Shown here piece by piece: positions 58,717 to 64,000 of a DNA stretch of 64,000 nucleotides. A program made the translations under genes and the position numbers. Where the stretch lies: contig CP119315.1 in NCBI GenBank assembly GCA_029202845.1, positions 751,501-815,500 on the forward strand, given 5' to 3'. Within the stretch, counting starts at the first letter, position 1, and each line of letters opens with the position of its first letter. This DNA is from Candidatus Sphingomonas colombiensis. GTDB lineage: Bacteria; Pseudomonadota; Alphaproteobacteria; Sphingomonadales; Sphingomonadaceae. Under the pieces are notes generated by a model. It saw only the letters and a list, made by a program, of their open reading frames with translations, was not told the origin of the DNA and searched no databases.

Positions 58717-60651
58717 CTATTTAGGCGAGAAGGCCAGGATGACGTTGCCGGCCGAGCCGTTCTGCATGCCGACATAGCCTGACGCGACATAAAGCCTGCC
58801 ATTCGCGACCACCGCGCCGGACTGGCCGAGCGAGCCGCCCTTGCCGGGAATGCCGTTGACGGTCTGGAACTCACGCTTGGTGTCGAACGTCCACACCACC
58901 TTGCCCGCCGGATCGACCGCGCGCAGCGTGCCATCCCAGCCGCCGGTGAAGATCATGCCCGGCATCACGCTCGCCGGGCCGATCTGGCCGCGACCGTCGG
59001 CGCGCATCGGCGTGGTCCACGCCATCTTGCCCGTCGCGAGATCGAGCGCGGTGAGGCCACCGCCCGGGCGCTGGAGCGGGTAATAAACATAGCGATTGTC
59101 CGCGCCGCCACCGAAGATGACGAGGCCGTCCGCCGTCGGCGGCTTATCGGCATAGAGCTTGGTACGCCACACCACCTTGCCCTGCTGATCCGGATCGACC
59201 GCAACGGCGACGCCGGCCTTGCCCGCGCCGATCACCACGTCTTTGCCATTGGGCAGCGTCTTCAGGATCACCGACGAGCCGCCGAAATCCCAGTCCGGCC
59301 CGATCTTTGTGGGGCAATGGTTCCCCGCCGGCGCGGTATCCGGGCAGCCGAGCGCGAACGCGTCGCCCGCGATTTCCTGATGGTGCCAGCGGATCTTGCC
59401 GGTTTCCATGTCGATCGCGACGATCGAGTCCGATGTCGCTGCCGCCGGCTCGTTATAGCTGTTGCCGGTGCCGAAATAGATCAGCTTGCGCTTCGGATCG
59501 ATCGTCGGCGTGTTCCACACGCTCGCGCCGGACGGCCCCCACATCGGTACGCCGATCTCGTTCTTGCCGCGCGAAACGATCGGTTCCTGGATCGACGAGG
59601 CGTACCACACGAGCTTGCCCGTGCTGGCGTCGATCGATGCGACGCCGCCGCTCGATTTGCAGCATTCATATTTTGGATTGGCGCCGGCCATCGTCTCCGT
59701 GCCGGTGAAGGGCACATAGACGCGCCCGCCCCATGCGCCGATCGATCCGGTCAGGCCATGCGGATCGTTCGATGGTTTCATCTTCCACAACAATTGCCCG
59801 GTGCGCGCGCCGACCGCGAAGACCGTGCCCGACTGGCTGGCGAAGATGACCGCGAACTTTTCCTTCTGGCCCGTCACAGGCTGCACCACCGGCGCGGTGC
59901 GGATGCCGCCATCGCCGTGGAACGACCAGTAAGCGCAGCCGCTATCGGCATCGATGCCGTAAACCGTGCCATTGTCGCTGCCGAAGAACAGTCGACCGCC
60001 CGCAGCCGCCGGCTGGGAGAACAGGCTCGCAGCCTGTGGCACGCCGAACGCCCATTTCAGCTTCAGCTTCGGCACGTCGCCCGCTGCAAGGCCACCGGCA
60101 TTCTGGAACCGCGCGTTGCTCCCCTGTGGGCTCCAGCCGTTCCAGTCTCCTGCCCGCAGCGCAAATTCCGGGTTGGCCTTGCAGAGGTTGCTCATCGCCT
60201 TCACGTCGGTGCCGGCGGCATCCATCATCGGACGGCCGCCGAGAAACTCCGCCACCTGCTTCTTCTGCACGCGATCCAGCCCGGCGGCCTGCTCTTTCAT
60301 CTTTCCGTTGAGCATCACGTCAAAGATGCGTTCCGGCGACATCGAGCGCAGCGTGGCCAGGTTGGGCACCGCGCGACCGCCCATCTCCATGCCCTTTTCG
60401 GTATGGCAGGCGGCGCAATTTTCCTGGAACAGCTTCATGCCGGCCGGCGGGCCGAATTTGGGACGGCCGCCGCTCAACTCGCCGCCGGGGGCGACCTCAG
60501 CCGCCTCGCTCGCGTTGCCGGACTGGACGGCCGAATTGCCGCAACCAAGCAGCATCAGCGGCGCGGCGAGCAACACCAGCCCCGTGGTCGAAGCCAACAA
60601 CAGCCGGGGGCCGATCCTGCGCCCGACTTCACCGGTATCAGCGGCGTTCAT
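58717..60651 (-). CDS. Lipoprotein cytochrome c-PQQ-type beta-propeller dehydrogenase (PVA dehydrogenase-like)
   Basis: The 644-residue protein has a membrane-targeting segment ending in the lipobox LLGC (Cys37), so it should be lipidated and face the periplasm. A cytochrome c domain (about 60-155) binds heme at Cys79-Ala-Ala-Cys82-His83 (CAACH). A beta-propeller (about 170-640) follows, with repeats such as GTVYGIDADSG, GGVASIDASTGKLVWY, SIVAIDMETGKIRWH and LTALDLATGKMAW. This order matches polyvinyl alcohol dehydrogenase of Sphingomonas, which oxidises secondary alcohols with PQQ. GAGGGGAGGGG precedes the ATG. Confidence 0.85.
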   Translation of the reverse strand: MNAADTGEVGRRIGPRLLLASTTGLVLLAAPLMLLGCGNSAVQSGNASEAAEVAPGGELSGGRPKFGPPAGMKLFQENCAACHTEKGMEMGGRAVPNLATLRSMSPERIFDVMLNGKMKEQAAGLDRVQKKQVAEFLGGRPMMDAAGTDVKAMSNLCKANPEFALRAGDWNGWSPQGSNARFQNAGGLAAGDVPKLKLKWAFGVPQAASLFSQPAAAGGRLFFGSDNGTVYGIDADSGCAYWSFHGDGGIRTAPVVQPVTGQKEKFAVIFASQSGTVFAVGARTGQLLWKMKPSNDPHGLTGSIGAWGGRVYVPFTGTETMAGANPKYECCKSSGGVASIDASTGKLVWYASSIQEPIVSRGKNEIGVPMWGPSGASVWNTPTIDPKRKLIYFGTGNSYNEPAAATSDSIVAIDMETGKIRWHHQEIAGDAFALGCPDTAPAGNHCPTKIGPDWDFGGSSVILKTLPNGKDVVIGAGKAGVAVAVDPDQQGKVVWRTKLYADKPPTADGLVIFGGGADNRYVYYPLQRPGGGLTALDLATGKMAWTTPMRADGRGQIGPASVMPGMIFTGGWDGTLRAVDPAGKVVWTFDTKREFQTVNGIPGKGGSLGQSGAVVANGRLYVASGYVGMQNGSAGNVILAFSPK

Positions 60652-60693
60652 GCGCCCCTCCCCTCTCAAATTTCGTTGCCATATATAGTTGGA

Positions 60694-60711
60694 TGACAAA
60701 CCATGTTGTCA
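60694..60711. promoter_or_regulatory. Inverted repeat TGACAA-N6-TTGTCA between divergent dehydrogenase genes
   Basis: Two perfect 6-base arms (60694-60699 and 60706-60711) flank ACCATG. The site lies 42 bases upstream of the PQQ-type gene start and 31 bases upstream of the FMN dehydrogenase start at 60742. It is well placed to control both. A MarR gene is 1.3 kb away and MarR proteins bind similar palindromes, so it is the first candidate for binding. Confidence 0.45.
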
Positions 60712-60741
60712 AGCCCGTTGTTGGGCGGTAAGCCTGCGCCA

Positions 60742-61932
60742 ATGGCGGCAGACACCAACATTCCGTGTGATTTCGAAACGATGCGCCGCATGGCGCAGCG
60801 GCGATTGCCAAGGTTTGCGTTCGATTTCATCGACGGCGGCGCGCTGCGTGAGCGAGCGCTCGCGCGCAACGCCGCCGCGCTCGACGAAATCCGCCTGCTC
60901 CCGCGCGTGCTGACCGGCGCGACCACGCGTGATCTGACCACCAATTTGCTCGGCCAGCAATTCGCGGCGCCGTTCGGCATCGCCCCGATCGGGATGGCGA
61001 ATCTGGTGCGCCCCGGCACCGATCTCGCGCTCGCCAGCGCCGCCGCGCACGCCGAAATCGGCTACACTCTCTCAACCGCAGCCACCACCCCCTTGGAGAC
61101 GATTGCCGAGGTTGCACCACGAAGCTGGTTCCAGCTTTATGTCGGGCGCGATTCGGCCATCACCGACGATCTGCTGCGCCGCGCCGAGGCCGCCGGCTAT
61201 CCCGCGCTGATCGTCACCGCCGACGTGCCAGCGCCCGGCAAACGATTGCGCGATCTGCGCAACCGCTTCACCCTGCCGCTTAAGCCGAGTATGGGCATGG
61301 CGTTCGATCTGATGCGCCATCCGGGCTGGGCGCTGGCCATTGCCACGGGCGGGGCGCCGCGCTTCGCCAATCTGGAGGCATATTCGTCGCCGGGCAGCTC
61401 CACGCAATCGCTCGCCGAACTGATGGCCGGGCAAAGCTCGGCGCGGCTCGACTGGGATTTGCTGACGAAAATCCGCGAGCGCTGGCCGCGCAAGCTGGTG
61501 CTGAAAGGGGTGCTTCGGCCCGACGATGCGCAGCGCGCAGTCGCGATCGGCATAGACGCGATCGGCATATCCAATCATGGCGGCCGCCAATTGGATGCCA
61601 GCCCCGCGCCAGTGGAGATGATCGCCCCGATCCGCGCCGCTATCGGCGGCCGGGTGCCGCTGATCGTGGATGGCGGCGTAAAATGCGGCGAGGATATCGC
61701 ACGCTGTCTGGCGCTGGGCGCCGACTTCGTTCTGCTCGGCCGCGCCTTTCTCTATTCGGTCGCTGCGATGGGGAAGGCGCGCGGCCCTGCCGCGTTGATC
61801 GATATGCTGCGCGATGAACTCGATCGCGCGATGACGCAGCTCGGCTGCTCGCGCATCGCCGATATCGATCGCGGACTGCTGTTTGATCCCGCCGGGGGCG
61901 CCCCCGATTCTTGTGGAGAGCCGCTCAAGTGA
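60742..61932 (+). CDS. FMN-dependent 2-hydroxyacid dehydrogenase (mandelate/lactate dehydrogenase-like)
   Basis: The 396-residue flavoprotein oxidises an L-2-hydroxyacid to the 2-oxoacid. Visible are Tyr133 (FQLYVGRD), Asp161 (TADVPAPGKR), Lys255 (LVLKGVL), and the base His279 with Arg282 (ISNHGGRQLD). The N-terminal DFIDGGA has Phe29 where mandelate dehydrogenase has a substrate-binding Tyr. I start at 60742, since the ATG at 60703 falls inside the inverted repeat. It stands near an aldehyde dehydrogenase and a ThDP enzyme that would take its product further. Confidence 0.88.
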   Translation: MAADTNIPCDFETMRRMAQRRLPRFAFDFIDGGALRERALARNAAALDEIRLLPRVLTGATTRDLTTNLLGQQFAAPFGIAPIGMANLVRPGTDLALASAAAHAEIGYTLSTAATTPLETIAEVAPRSWFQLYVGRDSAITDDLLRRAEAAGYPALIVTADVPAPGKRLRDLRNRFTLPLKPSMGMAFDLMRHPGWALAIATGGAPRFANLEAYSSPGSSTQSLAELMAGQSSARLDWDLLTKIRERWPRKLVLKGVLRPDDAQRAVAIGIDAIGISNHGGRQLDASPAPVEMIAPIRAAIGGRVPLIVDGGVKCGEDIARCLALGADFVLLGRAFLYSVAAMGKARGPAALIDMLRDELDRAMTQLGCSRIADIDRGLLFDPAGGAPDSCGEPLK

Positions 61933-62011
61933 CCTTTATACTCGCGCCAGCACAACCGTGTCGCGCAAGCGCTCAGCTCCCGCTGGCGATTGTCGCCTGT
62001 GAGGGGCGTGA

Positions 62012-62530
62012 ATGGCAAAACGAAATCGGCCGTCGGCCGCAGGCAAGGAGGGCAATGTCGCCTTGGGACCGCTAAAAGACTATATCGGTTTCCAGCTTCG
62101 GCGCGCGCAGGATGTCTCCTTCCAGGCATTCGCCAAGCGTGTCGGCGAAGCGGATCTGAGCCCCGGCCATTTCGCGATCCTGTCGGTGATCAAGGAAAAC
62201 CCCGGTCTCAACCAGACCGCGTTGAGCTATGCGACCGGACGCGACAAATCGACGCTGACGCCCGCGCTCAAGAGCCTTGAGAAACACGGCTTCATCTCGC
62301 GTGAGCGATCGAATGTCGATCGGCGCGTCTATCACCTGAATCTGACCGCATTGGGCACGAACTATCTCGAGAAGCTCGCGGTTCACGCCGAGGCGCATGA
62401 TCGGATTCTTGACGAGATTGTCGGCGATTTTCACAAGCCGCTGCTGATCCACCTGCTCGAACGGATTGTCGAAGAACTGGGCCGCGATTCAACCGAGGAT
62501 AGTTCCTCCACCAACAACATCCCGCGCTGA
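62012..62530 (+). CDS. MarR family transcriptional regulator
   Basis: The 172-residue protein has a winged helix-turn-helix at about 50-110: LSPGHFAILSVIKENPGLNQ, then YATGRDKSTLTPALKSLEKH as recognition helix, and the wing SNVDRRVYHLNLT. Helices on both ends should form the dimer interface. MarR proteins repress catabolic genes and release DNA on binding a phenolic or CoA ligand. It is 79 bases downstream of the FMN dehydrogenase and probably regulates this locus. Confidence 0.92.
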   Translation: MAKRNRPSAAGKEGNVALGPLKDYIGFQLRRAQDVSFQAFAKRVGEADLSPGHFAILSVIKENPGLNQTALSYATGRDKSTLTPALKSLEKHGFISRERSNVDRRVYHLNLTALGTNYLEKLAVHAEAHDRILDEIVGDFHKPLLIHLLERIVEELGRDSTEDSSSTNNIPR

Positions 62531-62552
62531 TCGCGCGCATCGGTAGGCGTCA

Positions 62553-62580
62553 ATCGTCCCACTCTTATGGGCGGGACGAT
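62553..62580. terminator. Bidirectional hairpin between MarR and amidohydrolase genes
   Basis: ATCGTCCC (62553-62560) pairs with GGGACGAT (62573-62580) around a 12-base loop. It fills the gap between the convergent stops and reaches the first base of the amidohydrolase stop codon. Confidence 0.5.
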
Positions 62581-64000
62581 CATTCGCGACGTTGCGCGGC
62601 GGCGCCATAAGGCGCGATCAGCTCGTCCACGGTGAAATAGCGCCCCGCCTTCATCACGCTGCGCACCTTCATCAAATCGCGAACGTCCGCGTCGGGCCGC
62701 CCTTCGACAAAGACGAGATCGGCCAGCTTACCCACTTCGACGCTACCGAGATCGGCTTCCACCCCTTGCGCCTGCGCAGGCACCGTCGTCGCGGTGCGCA
62801 GCGCTTCGAACGGGCTAAGACCGAATTTCTGAAGCGTGTAGAGGTTCTGAAAGGTGCTGATCGTGAAGCTGTCGAGCGGCGCATCCGAACCGATCATCAC
62901 CCTGCCCCCGCCACGGATCACGCGGATCAGATCCTGCGCGGTCAGCCGCGATTGCTCCTCATTGGGGGTTAGGAAGAAATTGCACGGGCCCGTCTTCGCC
63001 GCGCACCCCATGAATTCCTTGAGCGAGGCCTGTTCCCACGCAGGATAGAGCGCCGCGATGCGCGGATCGCCAGGAAGGCCGGGCAGTTCCAGCAATTCCT
63101 GCCGCCCGGCAAAATTGGTAGTGGTGATTTCGATGCCGGATTTCTCAAGCGCCTGGAAAATATCGTCATAAACGCCGCCGCGAAACAGATGCGGAAAGCC
63201 ATTGGTCCAGCGCGTCGGGCCGACGAAATGCTCCTCCCCGTCCACGCCATGCGCGATGCCGGGGTAAGCGAAATGCGACGTGACCGACACGCCCATCCGC
63301 CGATGCGCGCGCTCGGCGACCTGCGCCTGCCAGTCCGAACGGAAGCGCATGTAGGTCTTGATCACGTCATAACCGAGCGCCTCCGCGCGCGACAATTCCA
63401 GATCGAGCTGCGCCTGATCCTCGATCGGTCGCGAGAAAGACCACATTGGGCGCGACCCTTCCAGCATTTCCCCCGTCATGAAATGGCGCGGCCCGATCCG
63501 CGCGCCCGATGCGAGCGCTTCGCGGTCCTCAAGCGCGCGATAGACCGGATCGCCGGTCGAACGCGTTGAGGTGATGCCATAAGCGAGCCACATCCGCCCC
63601 TGCCGGTCACCGAGATATTTCGATCGAAGCTGCTGGTGGTTGTGCATCTCGAACAGGCCGGGCGTAACCGTCAGGTTCGATGCGTCGATCACGCGCCCGG
63701 CATTTTCGTGCGGTCCATGCGGCACGATGCGAGCGATGCGGTTCCCTTCGATCAGGATATCGACATTTTCCCGCACCTCGGGATGCACGCCATCCCACAA
63801 GCGCCCGGCATGGACAAGGATACGACCCTTAGCGCGCTCCTGCCTCCAATCGAGCTTCAGCGGCACTACGCGCGTGCGCCCGGTCTCACGATCGACCAGT
63901 TTCAGCGTACCATTGGCCAGATAGAGGATTGTGCGTGAATCACCCGCCCAGCTCGGCGCGTCGCTCGCCTCGCTGGTCAGCGGTTTGGCCGTGCCAGTGG
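62580..64000 (-). CDS. Amidohydrolase with N-terminal beta-propeller, partial (5' end beyond the window)
   Basis: The frame runs open to the right edge, so the N-terminus is missing. The part near the edge reads like a TolB/PD40 propeller blade (SWAGDSRTILYLANGTLKLV). From about 63830 downward a metal-dependent amidohydrolase follows, with GLFEMHNHQQ (HxH ligands), VTSHFAYPG, and the terminal MIGSDAPLDSF with the catalytic Asp, then GSVEVGKLADLVFVEGRP. Such fusions are large exported enzymes, probably peptidase or imidazolonepropionase-like. The ATG/GTG-like start inside (63866) is not the true start. Confidence 0.85.
   Translation of the reverse strand, partial: TGTAKPLTSEASDAPSWAGDSRTILYLANGTLKLVDRETGRTRVVPLKLDWRQERAKGRILVHAGRLWDGVHPEVRENVDILIEGNRIARIVPHGPHENAGRVIDASNLTVTPGLFEMHNHQQLRSKYLGDRQGRMWLAYGITSTRSTGDPVYRALEDREALASGARIGPRHFMTGEMLEGSRPMWSFSRPIEDQAQLDLELSRAEALGYDVIKTYMRFRSDWQAQVAERAHRRMGVSVTSHFAYPGIAHGVDGEEHFVGPTRWTNGFPHLFRGGVYDDIFQALEKSGIEITTTNFAGRQELLELPGLPGDPRIAALYPAWEQASLKEFMGCAAKTGPCNFFLTPNEEQSRLTAQDLIRVIRGGGRVMIGSDAPLDSFTISTFQNLYTLQKFGLSPFEALRTATTVPAQAQGVEADLGSVEVGKLADLVFVEGRPDADVRDLMKVRSVMKAGRYFTVDELIAPYGAAAQRRE

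Overview
The window looks like a chromosomal segment of a sphingomonad (Sphingomonas or a close relative, Alphaproteobacteria). The DNA is strongly GC-rich. Support comes from the rplU-rpmA-acetyltransferase-regulator-obgE neighbourhood, a UPF0262 gene, a cobA-DUF2849-cysI-DUF934-cysH operon, several DUF885, CocE and SnoaL-type secreted proteins, and a 106-bp CTAGAGCG-bounded repeat of a type I associate with sphingomonad genomes. This assignment is an inference from gene content. I see no prophage, insertion sequence, CRISPR array or rRNA. No intergenic gap exceeds about 300 bases.

Layout: 0-3 kb holds a membrane protein and a three-gene DNA alkylation repair unit (Ogt-type methyltransferase, a 2OG-Fe oxygenase, AlkB), then tRNA-Ser(CGA). 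3-6.6 kb is housekeeping: hspQ, rplU-rpmA, a GNAT enzyme, a TetR regulator whose reading frame is broken at a C7 tract, and obgE. 6.8-13 kb on the minus strand carries korA-korB (2-oxoacid:ferredoxin oxidoreductase) with a small secreted partner, then a CfaS-type methyltransferase coupled to a serine hydrolase. 13-19 kb has an esterase, rppH, a DUF481 outer-membrane protein and an arginine succinyltransferase unit (M20 hydrolase-astA-astB); astD lies apart at 32.4 kb. 19-25.5 kb has a ZnuD-like TonB receptor behind a possible Zur site, RNase T2, nadC and a D-2-hydroxyacid dehydrogenase. 25.6-36 kb is mixed metabolism, including selO. 36-40 kb is the siroheme and sulfate assimilation operon. 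40-46 kb includes dnaB, a degenerate GH25 protein, cdd, an SDR and tRNA-Leu(CAA).

The most distinctive part is 46.0-62.5 kb. A seven-gene minus-strand operon (two paralogous secreted SnoaL-like proteins, a ketopantoate-reductase-family enzyme, a secreted CocE-type hydrolase, a secreted protein made of three fused RidA domains, a small secreted protein and a cupin dioxygenase) diverges from a plus-strand operon (secreted HbpS/GlcG protein, MFS aromatic-acid-type transporter, aldehyde dehydrogenase, ThDP decarboxylase-like enzyme). The shared 277-bp region contains a perfect 11-bp inverted repeat. Further right are a lipoprotein cytochrome c/PQQ-type dehydrogenase, an FMN 2-hydroxyacid dehydrogenase and a MarR regulator. 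Together, the FMN dehydrogenase, ThDP enzyme and aldehyde dehydrogenase reproduce the logic of the mandelate pathway. I propose the whole as an uncharacterised catabolic locus for a compound carrying a two-carbon oxygenated (probably aryl) side chain. The substrate is not visible from sequence. The window ends inside a propeller-amidohydrolase gene.
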